Shown piece after piece: positions 8,930-18,216 of a stretch of 64,000 bases of DNA. A program made the translations under genes and the position numbers. The number at the start of each line of letters is the position of its first letter. Within the stretch, counting starts at the first letter, position 1. The notes under the pieces are model-generated. The model worked only from the letters and a program-made list of their open reading frames with translations, was not told the DNA's origin and ran no database searches. Source of the stretch: Sterolibacterium sp. (lineage in GTDB: Bacteria; Pseudomonadota; Gammaproteobacteria; Burkholderiales; Rhodocyclaceae); contig JAQTOA010000003.1 in assembly GCA_028713555.1 (NCBI GenBank), positions 124,001 to 188,000 of the forward strand, written 5' to 3'.

Positions 8930-10804
8930 TCAGAGGGGCTGGATCGAAACGACGTTCTGCGCTGCCAAGGGCAGAATCGCATCTGGCGCGCAGGGCTGCA
9001 GGCACAAGCCGCAGCCGGTACAGGCAGCGGAATCGATGGAAGTAAAAGCCAGCCCGACTTCTTGACCCGAGGCCTTGACCACCTTGTCGCGGCGTATCAC
9101 GTGAATCGCCGGACAGCCGATCTCGACACAGTTGCCGCAGCCGGTGCATTTCGCCGCGTCGACAAAATAGGGCTCGAGCGGCTTGAAATCCTTGATCAGC
9201 GCACAGGGCCGATTGGTGATGATGACCGAAACATCGTCGATCTTGGTTTCCTGCCGCAGCAGCTTGAACAGCGTCGGCAGTTGGTAGGGATCAACCACAT
9301 GGATGCGCTCGGGCTTGACGCCGAGCGCCTCGATCAGCTTCGGGAAGGAGATGCGCGGCGCCGGCTGGCTGTGGATATCCCGGCCGTTGGCCGGCGAATT
9401 CTGGCCGCCGGTCATTCCCACCGTGCCGTTGTCGAGCAGCAGCACCGTGACGTTGCCGCGGTTGTAGGTCATGTCGAGCAGGCCCTGCATGCCCATATGC
9501 ATGAAGGTCGAGTCGCCGATCACGGCAACGATGCGCTTGTCCTTGTCGGTCTCGGCGCGGCCCTTGTCGAGACCGTGAGCGACACCCATCGAGGCACCCA
9601 TGCAGATGGTCGAATCCAGCGAGTTCCATGGATGCCCGGCGCCCAGCGTGTAGCAGCCGATGTCGCCGGAAATGATCAGGTTGCGCAACTGCGACAGCGT
9701 GTAGTACACCCCCATGTGCGGACAGGAAGCGCACAGCGTCGGCGGCCTCGGGAACAACGGTGCCTGGGGTGCAGGAGGAACCTGCGGCGCTGCGGATTCC
9801 CTACCGAGCAAGCGTTCCACCGCCGGCCTCAGCACTTCCGGAGCGAGTTCGCCGATGCGCGGCAGGATGTCCTTGCCATGCGCAATGATGCCTGCGGCAT
9901 TGATCTCGACCTCCAGCAGGGGCTCGGTCTCTTCGACCACCACCAGGATGTCCACCAGTTTCGCCAGCGCCCTGACCTTTTCCAGCGGCCAGGGATAGGA
10001 CATGCCGAGCTTCAGCACCGGCGCATCGGGAAAAGTTTCACGCACGTGCATGTAGGCGGGACCGCTGGCGACGAAGCCAACGCGCTTGTCGCTGCCGTCT
10101 TCCAGCACATTCAGCGGACTGCTGTCGGAGAGGCGCTTGAGTTCTTGCTCACGCTGGTACATCAGCGGCAGGCGGCGCTTGGCGTGGCCAGGCACCATCA
10201 CCCAGCGCTCGGCGTTCTTGGTGAAGCCGAGGTTCTTGTGCGCGCTGCGCGCGCCCACCGTGACGATGCCCTTGACATGGCAGATGCGCGCAGTCAGACG
10301 CAGGATCACCGGCGTCTGATATTTCTCGGAAAGTTCGAAGGCATGGCGCGCCATATCGTGGGCTTCCTGGGAGTCGGACGGCTCTAGCAGCGGCACATGG
10401 GCGAAACGGCCCCAGTAACGCGAATCCTGCTCATTCTGCGAGGAAGACATGCCGACGTCGTCGGCCACGGCGATCACCAGCCCGCCGTTGACGCCGGTCA
10501 GGGTCAGCGTCATCAGGGCGTCGGCGGCGACGTTCAGGCCGACATGCTTCATCGCGCAAAAAGCCCGCGAACCGGCCATCGAAGCGCCGATGGCGACTTC
10601 CAGCGAGACTTTCTCGTTCACCGACCATTCGGTGTAGATGTCCTCGACGGGATAAGTCGACAGCGCTTCGAGCATCTCGGTGGCCGGCGTGCCGGGGTAG
10701 CCGGCAGCAACCTTCACGCCGGATTCCCAAACCGCGCGCGCCACGGCTTCATTGCCGGAAAGAAGAAGTCGACTCTGCGCCAACGCGGGCGTCACTGCTG
10801 CCAT
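8930..10804 (-). CDS. iorA: Indolepyruvate ferredoxin oxidoreductase, alpha subunit
   Basis: A 624-residue subunit with an N-terminal pyrimidine-binding domain (GYPGTPATEMLEAL), a transketolase-like middle, a thiamine diphosphate domain (GDIGCYTLG, GDSTFMHMG, NGTVGMTGGQ) and a C-terminal ferredoxin domain with two 4Fe-4S motifs: CTGCGNCVEIGCP and CTGCGLCLQPC. This is the complete IorA architecture. The enzyme is oxygen-sensitive, which fits a facultative or anaerobic life style. ATG 10804 is chosen over an upstream alternative (10831) because a GAGG ribosome site sits just before it. No aromatic amino acid genes lie next to the pair; the neighbours are folD and malic enzyme. Confidence 0.94.
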   Translation of the reverse strand: MAAVTPALAQSRLLLSGNEAVARAVWESGVKVAAGYPGTPATEMLEALSTYPVEDIYTEWSVNEKVSLEVAIGASMAGSRAFCAMKHVGLNVAADALMTLTLTGVNGGLVIAVADDVGMSSSQNEQDSRYWGRFAHVPLLEPSDSQEAHDMARHAFELSEKYQTPVILRLTARICHVKGIVTVGARSAHKNLGFTKNAERWVMVPGHAKRRLPLMYQREQELKRLSDSSPLNVLEDGSDKRVGFVASGPAYMHVRETFPDAPVLKLGMSYPWPLEKVRALAKLVDILVVVEETEPLLEVEINAAGIIAHGKDILPRIGELAPEVLRPAVERLLGRESAAPQVPPAPQAPLFPRPPTLCASCPHMGVYYTLSQLRNLIISGDIGCYTLGAGHPWNSLDSTICMGASMGVAHGLDKGRAETDKDKRIVAVIGDSTFMHMGMQGLLDMTYNRGNVTVLLLDNGTVGMTGGQNSPANGRDIHSQPAPRISFPKLIEALGVKPERIHVVDPYQLPTLFKLLRQETKIDDVSVIITNRPCALIKDFKPLEPYFVDAAKCTGCGNCVEIGCPAIHVIRRDKVVKASGQEVGLAFTSIDSAACTGCGLCLQPCAPDAILPLAAQNVVSIQPL

Positions 10805-11083
10805 CGGAACCTCAAATCTGCAAAAAATCAACCGGTGCCGGATTTCATTCCAGTGACACAGGTCGAAAGCGTAATTATCCGGGGAAGCGGGATACGAGTC
10901 CAGCAGTGACGTTTGATTCAGGAGGTGCGCTAGGCTTCGAGAAAAACGACCGCTTGAACGCTATCTAGGGAACGCGAATGCCCGTCCCATCGCGCACAAT
11001 TAAACCCGCACAGGCCAACACCGAGGCATCATCATGAACCCACTTGCAATCCCGGCCAATGGTCCTGGCTAAGGCGAAACGAT

Positions 11084-13360
11084 TCATCCCCGCAAATGAT
11101 TCGCATCGACCACGGCCAGCGCGGTCATGTTGACCAGTCGGCGCACGGTCGCGGTCGCCGTCAGGATATGCACCGGCTTGGCCGCGCCGAGCAGGATCGG
11201 GCCGACCGTGATGCCGTCGCCGCTGGTGACCTTGAGCAGATTGAAGGCAATGTTGGCGGCATCGACATTGGGCATGATCAGCAGATTGGCTTCGCCCTTC
11301 AAGCGGCTGTCCGGGAAGAGCCGGTGGCGAATCGCCTCGGAGAGCGCGGTATCGGCATGCATTTCGCCATCGACTTCGAGCTGCGGCGCGCGCTGTTCGA
11401 TCAGCCGGCGCGCCTCGCTCATCTTGCGCGCCGCCGCCGACTGCACGCTGCCAAAATTGGAATGCGAGAGCAACGCCACTTTGGGCGTCAGGCCGAAGCG
11501 GCGCACCTCCTCGGCCGCCATCAGCGCGATGTCGGCGATCACCTCGGCGCTCGGTTCTTCATTGACATAGGTGTCGCAGATGAACATGGTGTTTCTCGAC
11601 AGCATCAGCAGATTCATCGCAGCGAAACTGGGCGCATTCTCCTCCAGGCCGATCACGTCGGCGATGTGTTTGAGATGCTGAGCATGCTGGCCGACCGTGC
11701 CGCACAGCAGGGCGTCGACGTCGCCGCGCCGCAGCAGCATCGCGCCGATCAATGTCGCGTCGCTGCGCAGCGCCTGCTTGGCTAGTTCCGGCGTCACGCC
11801 GCTGCGTCCCATCAGCTTGTGGTACTCGGCGGCCAGGTCGCGGTGGCGCGTATCGCTGGCCGGATTGATGACCTCAAAATCCCGGCCCGGCACCAGACGC
11901 AAGCCAGCATGCTTGAGGCGCGCCTCGATGACTTCGGGACGTCCGATCACGGCGGCTTGCGCCAGGCCCTCGTCGAGCACGGCCTGGATGGCGTGCAGCA
12001 CCCGCTCGTCTTCGCCCTCGGCGTAGAGTACCTTGCGCGGCGCCTGCTTGGCCGCGGCAAACACCGGCTTCATGACGAAGCCGGAGTGATAGACGAAGTT
12101 GTTGAGTTTTTCGCGGTAGGCGGGCAGATCCGCAACTGGGCGTGTCGCAACTCCCGAGGCCAGCGCCGCTTCGGCTACCACCGGCGCGATCTTGACGATC
12201 AAACGTGGGTCGAAGGGTTTTGGAATCAGATATTCGCGGCCGAACTTGAGGCTTTCGCCGCCGTAAGCCATGGCCACCACGTCCGAAGTCTCGGCCTGCG
12301 CCAGTTCGGCGATGGCGCGTACTGCGGCGAGCTTCATCGCCTCGTTGATGGTAGTCGCGCCGGCATCGAGCGCGCCGCGGAAAATGAACGGAAAGCACAG
12401 GACATTGTTGACCTGGTTCGGATAATCGGAGCGTCCGGTGGCCATGATGGCGTCATCGCGCACGGATTTCACCTGTTCCGGCAAAATTTCCGGGGTGGGG
12501 TTGGCCAGCGCCAGGATCAGCGGATTGGCCGCCATCTTCGCTACCATCTCCGGCTTCAGCACGCCGCCGGCAGACAGGCCGAGGAACACGTCGGCGCCGG
12601 CGATCACATCGCCCAGCGTGCGGGCATCGGTATCTTTGGCGTAGCGTGCCTTGATCGGCTCCATATCTTCCTTGCGATCCTTATAGACCACGCCATGGAT
12701 GTCGGTCACCCAGATGTTCTCTACCTTGACGCCGAGCGCCACCAGCATTTCCAGGCAGGCCAGCGCGGCGGCGCCGGCGCCGCTGGTGACCAGCTTGATG
12801 GCGCCGATGTCCTTGCCCACCAGCTTGAGTCCATTCAACACCGCGGCACCGACGACAATCGCGGTGCCATGCTGGTCGTCATGGAAGACCGGAATTTTCA
12901 TGCGCTCGCGCAGCTTGCGCTCGATGTAAAAGCACTCCGGCGACTTGATGTCTTCGAGGTTGATGCCGCCGAACGTCGGTTCCAGCGCCGCGATCATGTC
13001 GATCAGTTTGTCCGGATCGTTTTCCGCCAACTCGATGTCGAACACATCGATGCCGGCAAACTTCTTGAACAGCACCGCCTTGCCTTCCATGACCGGTTTG
13101 GCGGCGAGTGGGCCAATGTTGCCCAGTCCCAGCACGGCCGTACCATTGGTGACCACACCGACCAGGTTGGCGCGCGAAGTCATGCGGCTGACTTGGGACG
13201 GATCGGCGACGATCGCCTCGCAGGCAATCGCCACGCCCGGTGAATAAGCAAGCGCCAGATCGCGCTGGTTGGTCAGTCCTTTGGTCGGGACGACGGAAAT
13301 CTTCCCGGGAGTAGGAAGCGTGTGGTACTCGAGTGCGGCGGCGCTGAGGTCTTTTTCCAT
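11084..13360 (-). CDS. maeB: NADP-dependent malic enzyme with phosphotransacetylase-like domain
   Basis: A 758-residue MaeB-type enzyme that converts malate to pyruvate and CO2, giving NADPH. The N-terminal malic domain ([19 protein letters not shown]), the NAD(P)-binding domain (about residues 165-400, with a [15 protein letters not shown] dinucleotide loop) and the C-terminal phosphate acetyltransferase-like domain (about 430-750, ending [20 protein letters not shown]) are all present. Length matches E. coli MaeB. In that family the C-terminal domain mainly serves oligomerisation and acetyl-CoA control. The frame extends upstream to 13462, but ATG 13360 ([13 protein letters not shown]) matches the family; its ribosome site is poor. 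Product pyruvate is the substrate of the pyruvate dehydrogenase encoded divergently to the right. Confidence 0.94.
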   Translation of the reverse strand: MEKDLSAAALEYHTLPTPGKISVVPTKGLTNQRDLALAYSPGVAIACEAIVADPSQVSRMTSRANLVGVVTNGTAVLGLGNIGPLAAKPVMEGKAVLFKKFAGIDVFDIELAENDPDKLIDMIAALEPTFGGINLEDIKSPECFYIERKLRERMKIPVFHDDQHGTAIVVGAAVLNGLKLVGKDIGAIKLVTSGAGAAALACLEMLVALGVKVENIWVTDIHGVVYKDRKEDMEPIKARYAKDTDARTLGDVIAGADVFLGLSAGGVLKPEMVAKMAANPLILALANPTPEILPEQVKSVRDDAIMATGRSDYPNQVNNVLCFPFIFRGALDAGATTINEAMKLAAVRAIAELAQAETSDVVAMAYGGESLKFGREYLIPKPFDPRLIVKIAPVVAEAALASGVATRPVADLPAYREKLNNFVYHSGFVMKPVFAAAKQAPRKVLYAEGEDERVLHAIQAVLDEGLAQAAVIGRPEVIEARLKHAGLRLVPGRDFEVINPASDTRHRDLAAEYHKLMGRSGVTPELAKQALRSDATLIGAMLLRRGDVDALLCGTVGQHAQHLKHIADVIGLEENAPSFAAMNLLMLSRNTMFICDTYVNEEPSAEVIADIALMAAEEVRRFGLTPKVALLSHSNFGSVQSAAARKMSEARRLIEQRAPQLEVDGEMHADTALSEAIRHRLFPDSRLKGEANLLIMPNVDAANIAFNLLKVTSGDGITVGPILLGAAKPVHILTATATVRRLVNMTALAVVDANHLRG

Positions 13361-13949
13361 GGTCGTGTATGCGGCTTGATGTTGCAAACGATGATGATAC
13401 TCCGTGCGGTACGATGCCGTCATTACTAAACAACCACCAGCTGATATGGATTGACCTGTCAAATTATCCTAACCATCGCACAGTATATCGGTAGCAGACC
13501 GGACGGCATGCCGACGGTTGATCAGTCTGATGTGCGCGGGTTGGTTCCGCCAGCACCCGGCGGACGTGATCCCCGGCTTTTTTCGGAATCGGCGATGGTG
13601 CCGCCACCTGGCAATCCCAACCAAAATCGCTCAATTGCCGATCTCGCCAAAGTAACACACCCCGCCGCCATGGGCTTCAGCTAGCGATACGGCGATTGTT
13701 TCCGATTGTTTCCATATGCACGTCCAGCCCAACATATTTGCTAAACTTCTTCATGATCTGCCCCCTCAATTTCGGCTCTGCGCCTTCGGTTGAACATACT
13801 CCAAGCGTAACCCGCATCGCTTGAGGGACATATCGACACCACCCGTTACCGACAATAGTTCTTCCCGCCGCTGGTGGTTTATATTAGGCTTAAAATGCAA
13901 ACGGCAAGCCCCGGCCAGCAGGGGAATCATGCTCACAAGGAGAAGCCCC
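13361..13949. other. 589-bp gap between maeB and aceE, holding an IS110 remnant
   Basis: Both neighbours are transcribed away from this gap. It contains the broken transposase piece (13560-13754), about 75 bp that look like its former 5' flank (13755-13830), and the aceE leader. An AT-rich stretch with a possible -10-like TTAAAAT lies at about 13888-13897, but no matching -35 could be made out. The left 200 bp show no gene. Confidence 0.5.
13560..13754 (-). pseudogene. IS110-family transposase, N-terminal remnant with frameshifts
   Basis: From ATG 13754 (ribosome site GAGGGGGC) the minus strand reads MKKFSKYVGLDVHMETI, the start of an IS110-type (DEDD) transposase with the first catalytic Asp in GLDVH. 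The frame then shifts. Removing one copy of a 10-bp tandem duplication (13694-13703 and 13704-13713, GATTGTTTCC twice) restores AVSLAEAHGGGVCYFGEI. After a further lesion another frame gives DCQVAAPSPIPKKAGDHV, a well-known IS110 block that normally comes some 30 residues later. Everything downstream is missing. The copy is dead. The left end, terminal repeats and target site cannot be defined. Confidence 0.8.
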
Positions 13950-16625
13950 ATGTCCGCCATCCCCGACTTATCCCAAACGCTTGACGGCGATGCGCAGGAA
14001 ACCAGCGAATGGCTCGATGCCCTGGAGGCCGTAATTCAGCAGGAGGGGCCAGAACGCGCCCATTTCCTGATCGAGCGGCAGATCGCGTTAGCCCGTCACG
14101 CTGGCATCAATTTACCTTACAACGCCAGCACCGAATACACCAATACCATTCCGGGCAACCAGCAGATCACCGCGCCGGGCGACTATGCCATCGAGAACAA
14201 GGTCCGCGCCTACGTGCGCTGGAATGCGCTGGCCATGGTGCTGCGCGCCAACCGGAACGACTCCCACCTGGGTGGGCATATTGCCAGCTTCGCTTCCGCC
14301 GCGACGCTGTTCGACGTCGGCCTCCAGCATTTCTGGCGCGCACCGAGCGAGAATCACGGCGGCGACCTGGTGTACTTTCAGGGCCACTCGGCGCCCGGTC
14401 TGTACGCGCGCGCCTTTCTGCTCGGGCGGATCTCCGAGGCGCAGCTCGATAACTTCCGCCGCGAGGTCGACGGCCAAGGGCTCTCCTCCTATCCGCACCC
14501 CTGGCTGATGCCCGACTTCTGGCAGTTCCCAACGGTGTCGATGGGCCTCGGCCCGTTGCAGGCGATCTACCAGGCGCGCTTCATGAAATATATCCACGAC
14601 CGTGGCCTTGCCAGCACCGCAGACCGCAAGGTGTGGGCCTTCACGGGTGACGGCGAGATGGACGAACCGGAGTCGATGGGCGCCATCGGCATGGCCGGGC
14701 GCGAGAAGCTCGACAACCTGATTTTCGTTGTCAATTGCAACCTGCAACGCCTCGACGGCCCGGTGCGCGGCAACGGCAAGATCATCCAGGAACTGGAAGC
14801 GGATTTCCGCGGTGCCGGCTGGAACGTCATCAAGCTGATCTGGGGCGGTTACTGGGACCCATTGCTGGCCCAGGACAAGAATGGGCTGCTGCGAAGCCGC
14901 ATGATGGAATGCGTCGACGGCGACTACCAGACCTTCAAGGCCAAGGACGGCGCCTATGTGCGCGAACATTTCTTCAACACGCCCGAATTGAAGGCGATGG
15001 TCGCCAACTGGTCGGACGAGGACATCTGGCGCCTCAATCGCGGCGGCCACGATCCGCACAAGGTGTACAACGCCTACCATGCTGCCGCGCATCACCAGGG
15101 CCAGCCCACCGTCATACTCGCCAAAACCATCAAGGGCTACGGCATGGGCGAATCGGGCGAAGCGCAGAACATCACCCACCAGCAGAAGAAGATGGGCACC
15201 ACCTCGGTCAAGGCCTTCCGCGACCGTTTCAAACTGCCGATAAAGGACGAGGACCTGGAGCAACTACCCTACTTAAAGTTCTCCGAAGACTCGCCGGAAT
15301 TGAAATATATGCGTGAGCGGCGCGCGGCGCTCGGCGGCTACCTGCCGGCGCGGCGGCGCAGGGTTGAGCCGCTGCCGGTGCCGCGGATTGAAGCTTTCGA
15401 AACACAGCTCAAGGCCGGCGGCGAAGGCCGCGAGTTTTCCACCGCCATGGCCTTTGTGCGCATTCTCAACGTGCTGCTCAAGGACAAGATCCTCGGCCAG
15501 CGCGTGGTGCCGATCGTGGTGGACGAATCGCGCACTTTCGGCATGGAGGGACTGTTCCGCCAGATCGGCATCTGGAATCAGGAAGGCCAGAAATACGTGC
15601 CGCAAGATGCCGACCAGTTGATGTTCTACAAGGAATCGAAGAGCGGCCAGATCCTCCAGGAAGGCATCAACGAGGCCGGCGCAATGGCCGACTGGATTGC
15701 CGCTGCCACCGCCTATTCGACGCACGGCGTGCAGATGATCCCGTTTTACGTGTTCTACTCGATGTTTGGCTTCCAACGCACCGGCGACCTGTGTTGGGCG
15801 GCTGGCGATTCGCGCGCCCGCGGCTTTCTGGTCGGCGGCACGGCCGGACGCACGACGCTTAACGGCGAAGGACTACAGCACGAGGACGGACATTCGCACA
15901 TCCTTTCCGCAACGATTCCCAACTGCATCTCCTTTGACCCGACCTGGGCCTTCGAGGTGGCGGTGATCGTGCAAGATGGCCTGCGCCGCATGGTGGCCGA
16001 GCAGCAGGACGTGTATTATTACCTGACGGTGCTCAACGAGAACTACGAGCACCCGGCGATGCCGGAAGGTGCGGCAGAGAACATCCTCAAGGGCATGTAC
16101 CAGTTTCGCAAAGGCGCCAATTCGAACGGCCCGCGCGTGCAGTTACTGGGCTCGGGCGCCATTTTTCGCGAGGCGGTTGCCGCCGCCGAGCTTTTGCGCA
16201 ACGACTGGGGAGTTGAATCCGACCTGTGGTCCTGCCCCTCGTTCACCGAACTGGCGCGCGACGGCCAGGACTGCGCGCGCTGGAACCTGCTGCATCCACA
16301 AGAGCCGCAGCGCGTACCGCACGTCGAGACTTGTCTCAAGGACACGCGCGGCCCGGTGATCGCCGCCACCGACTACATCAAACAGTTTGCCGAGCAGATC
16401 CGCGCCTATGTGCCGCGCCGCTATGCGGTGCTCGGCACCGACGGCTTTGGGCGTTCCGACACGCGCGAAAAGTTGCGCCATTTCTTCGAGGTCGACCGCT
16501 ACTGGATCACGCTCGCCGCGCTGCGCGCGCTGGCCGACGATGGCCAGTGCGAGATCGGCAAGGTGGCCGAGGCCATCGCCAAATACGGCCTTGACCCGAA
16601 CAAACCCAATCCGGTGAAGGTATGA
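13950..16625 (+). CDS. aceE: Pyruvate dehydrogenase E1 component, homodimeric type
   Basis: An 891-residue thiamine diphosphate enzyme that decarboxylates pyruvate and reductively acetylates the lipoyl group of AceF. This is the single-chain alpha2 E1 of Gram-negative bacteria, close in length to E. coli AceE (887). Motifs include GHIASFASAATLFDVG, FQGHSAPGLYARAFL, the ThDP motif GDGEMDEPES ending in NCNLQRLDGPVRGNGKI, and GEGLQHEDGHSH in the pyrimidine domain. The frame is open upstream to 13821, but ATG 13950 has a clear AAGGAG ribosome site and the family N-terminus. It heads aceE-aceF-lpdA. A 223-bp block of repeats separates it from aceF, which is unusual for this operon. Confidence 0.97.
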   Translation: MSAIPDLSQTLDGDAQETSEWLDALEAVIQQEGPERAHFLIERQIALARHAGINLPYNASTEYTNTIPGNQQITAPGDYAIENKVRAYVRWNALAMVLRANRNDSHLGGHIASFASAATLFDVGLQHFWRAPSENHGGDLVYFQGHSAPGLYARAFLLGRISEAQLDNFRREVDGQGLSSYPHPWLMPDFWQFPTVSMGLGPLQAIYQARFMKYIHDRGLASTADRKVWAFTGDGEMDEPESMGAIGMAGREKLDNLIFVVNCNLQRLDGPVRGNGKIIQELEADFRGAGWNVIKLIWGGYWDPLLAQDKNGLLRSRMMECVDGDYQTFKAKDGAYVREHFFNTPELKAMVANWSDEDIWRLNRGGHDPHKVYNAYHAAAHHQGQPTVILAKTIKGYGMGESGEAQNITHQQKKMGTTSVKAFRDRFKLPIKDEDLEQLPYLKFSEDSPELKYMRERRAALGGYLPARRRRVEPLPVPRIEAFETQLKAGGEGREFSTAMAFVRILNVLLKDKILGQRVVPIVVDESRTFGMEGLFRQIGIWNQEGQKYVPQDADQLMFYKESKSGQILQEGINEAGAMADWIAAATAYSTHGVQMIPFYVFYSMFGFQRTGDLCWAAGDSRARGFLVGGTAGRTTLNGEGLQHEDGHSHILSATIPNCISFDPTWAFEVAVIVQDGLRRMVAEQQDVYYYLTVLNENYEHPAMPEGAAENILKGMYQFRKGANSNGPRVQLLGSGAIFREAVAAAELLRNDWGVESDLWSCPSFTELARDGQDCARWNLLHPQEPQRVPHVETCLKDTRGPVIAATDYIKQFAEQIRAYVPRRYAVLGTDGFGRSDTREKLRHFFEVDRYWITLAALRALADDGQCEIGKVAEAIAKYGLDPNKPNPVKV

Positions 16626-16662
16626 ATATGACTACCTGCCCCCCGCCCCCCGCCCCACGGCA

Positions 16663-16728
16663 GGCTTTGCACAGCCAGCCGGCTACGGCAGCGTGGAGCA
16701 GTGCTCCGCGAAACCCTGCCTTCGCCCC
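16663..16728 (+). repeat. Structured intergenic repeat, module A, copy 1 (after aceE)
   Basis: A 66-bp element about 91% identical to 50784-50849. It contains GGAGCA-G-TGCTCC, a perfect 6-bp hairpin, enclosed by GGCAG (16687-16691) and CTGCC (16716-16720). In the other copy these outer arms are GGTGG and CCACC, so both sides changed together and pairing is kept. Each copy begins shortly after a stop codon (aceE, rodA). I do not recognise the family; REP-like is the nearest description. Confidence 0.7.
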
Positions 16729-16788
16729 TCGGAAGGGGGTAACAGTAGTTCAGCCGCTGCTTACGCTGCGGCTTCCGGTTAATGAATG

Positions 16789-16848
16789 GTTGCCTCCTTG
16801 GAGCCCAGAAACAAATTCGGCCCCCAAGGGCGGCCCTGCGGAGGCAAC
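16789..16848 (+). repeat. Structured repeat, module B, copy 1, carrying the aceF ribosome site
   Basis: The 52-nt core (16793-16844) is identical to 53264-53315 except for two bases. Its ends are CCTCC and GGAGG, and the pairing extends outward to a perfect 9-bp stem: GTTGCCTCC (16789-16797) with GGAGGCAAC (16840-16848). The right arm holds the Shine-Dalgarno GGAGG, four bases before the aceF ATG at 16849. An inner hairpin (GGCC..CC / GG..GGCC, about 16819-16835) is also possible. If folded in RNA, the stem would hide the aceF ribosome site. Confidence 0.75.
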
Positions 16849-18216
16849 ATGGGCGCACTGATCGAAGTCAAGGTTCCCGACATCGGCGACTTCAAGGACG
16901 TACCGGTGATCGAAGTCAACGTCAGGCCCGGCGATGTGGTCAAAGCCGAAGACTCGTTGGTGACGCTGGAATCCGACAAGGCGACGCTGGACATTCCGGC
17001 CCCGAGCGCCGGCACCGTGAGGGAAGTCAAGCTCAAGGTCGGCGACAAGGTGGCTGAAGGAACGCTGGTGCTGCTGCTGGAAACGGGTGTCGACGCGCCG
17101 GTGGCAGCAGCCGCGCCGACGACTGTTGCTGCGCCGGCGATTCCTGCGACTCCAGTGGCTGCAGTAACGGCACCGCCAGCGGCGTTGCGTGCCGAGATGC
17201 CGACCGACGAGGAATCCGCCGACGTCTGCTTGTTGCGCCCAACAGCCAACGAACCTCTCAGCACACCCGGCAAAGTGTATATGCCCACACCGTCGGAAAT
17301 GCTCGGCACTTCCAAGTCCCATGCGAGTCCGTCGGTACGTCGTTTCGCGCGCGAACTGGGCGTAGCGGTGGAAAATATCAAAGGCAGCGGCCCGAAAGGC
17401 CGCATCACCCAGCAGGATGTGCAAGCTTACGTCAAGGATGCGCTGGGCGGCGCAACGGCACCCAGCGCCAAGGGTAGCAGCGGACTCGATCTGCTGCCCT
17501 GGCCGAAGGTCGACTTCGCCAAATTCGGCCCGGTGGAAACCCGGCCGCTGTCGCGCATCCAGAAGATTTCCGGCGCCAACCTGCTGCGCAACTGGGTGAT
17601 GATCCCGCATGTCACCCAGTTCGATGAGGTCGACATCACCGATCTCGAAGCCTTCCGCGTGGCCATGAACAAGGAGCATGAGAAAGACGGCGTGAAGCTG
17701 ACCATGCTGGCCTTCCTGATCAAGGCCAGCGTGGCCGCGTTGAAGAAGTTTCCAGATTTCAACGCCTCGCTCGACGGCGACAATCTCATACTGAAACAGT
17801 ATTTCCACATCGGCTTCGCCGCCGACACGCCCAACGGACTGATGGTGCCGGTGCTGCGCGACGCCGACAAGAAGGGCGTCTTCGCCATCGCCAGGGAAAT
17901 GGGCGAACTGGCGAAAAAAGCCCGCGACGGCAAGCTCGCTCCCACCGAAATGCAGGGCGGCGGCTTCTCCATATCAAGCCTCGGCGGCATCGGCGGCACG
18001 GCCTTCACGCCGATCATCAATGCGCCGGAAGTGGCAATCCTCGGCGTGTCAAAGACGCAGACGAAACCCGTGTGGAACGGCAAGGAATTTCTCCCGCGCG
18101 CGCTGCTGCCGCTGTCGCTTTCCTACGACCACCGCGTCATCGACGGCGCTTCCGCGGCGCGCTTTACAAGTTTCCTCGGCCAGTTGCTGGGCGACATGCG
18201 GAGGATCCTGCTGTGA
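16849..18216 (+). CDS. aceF: Dihydrolipoyllysine-residue acetyltransferase (pyruvate dehydrogenase E2)
   Basis: A 455-residue E2 core that moves acetyl groups from its lipoyl arm to CoA. One N-terminal lipoyl domain (about residues 4-76) has the lipoylated Lys in ESDKATLDIP, followed by an Ala/Pro/Thr-rich hinge. A peripheral-subunit-binding domain (SPSVRRFARELGV, GSGPKGRITQQDV) precedes the catalytic domain, which ends with SYDHRVIDGASAARF. It has one lipoyl domain where E. coli AceF has three. The frame continues upstream through the repeat, but ATG 16849 is the right start: it follows GGAGG and gives the family N-terminus. The ribosome site is supplied by module B. Confidence 0.96.
   Translation: MGALIEVKVPDIGDFKDVPVIEVNVRPGDVVKAEDSLVTLESDKATLDIPAPSAGTVREVKLKVGDKVAEGTLVLLLETGVDAPVAAAAPTTVAAPAIPATPVAAVTAPPAALRAEMPTDEESADVCLLRPTANEPLSTPGKVYMPTPSEMLGTSKSHASPSVRRFARELGVAVENIKGSGPKGRITQQDVQAYVKDALGGATAPSAKGSSGLDLLPWPKVDFAKFGPVETRPLSRIQKISGANLLRNWVMIPHVTQFDEVDITDLEAFRVAMNKEHEKDGVKLTMLAFLIKASVAALKKFPDFNASLDGDNLILKQYFHIGFAADTPNGLMVPVLRDADKKGVFAIAREMGELAKKARDGKLAPTEMQGGGFSISSLGGIGGTAFTPIINAPEVAILGVSKTQTKPVWNGKEFLPRALLPLSLSYDHRVIDGASAARFTSFLGQLLGDMRRILL

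Noticed and set aside
8906..10387. 493-codon open frame on the plus strand
   Set aside because: Antisense to iorA, whose cofactor motifs are intact.
11819..13243. 474-codon open frame on the plus strand
   Set aside because: Antisense to malic enzyme; no domain signature.
16786..16848. N-terminal extension of AceF (SLEPRNKFGPQGRP..)
   Set aside because: It is the in-frame reading of repeat module B; the same peptide appears before dat. The ribosome site and family N-terminus point to ATG 16849 and 53320.
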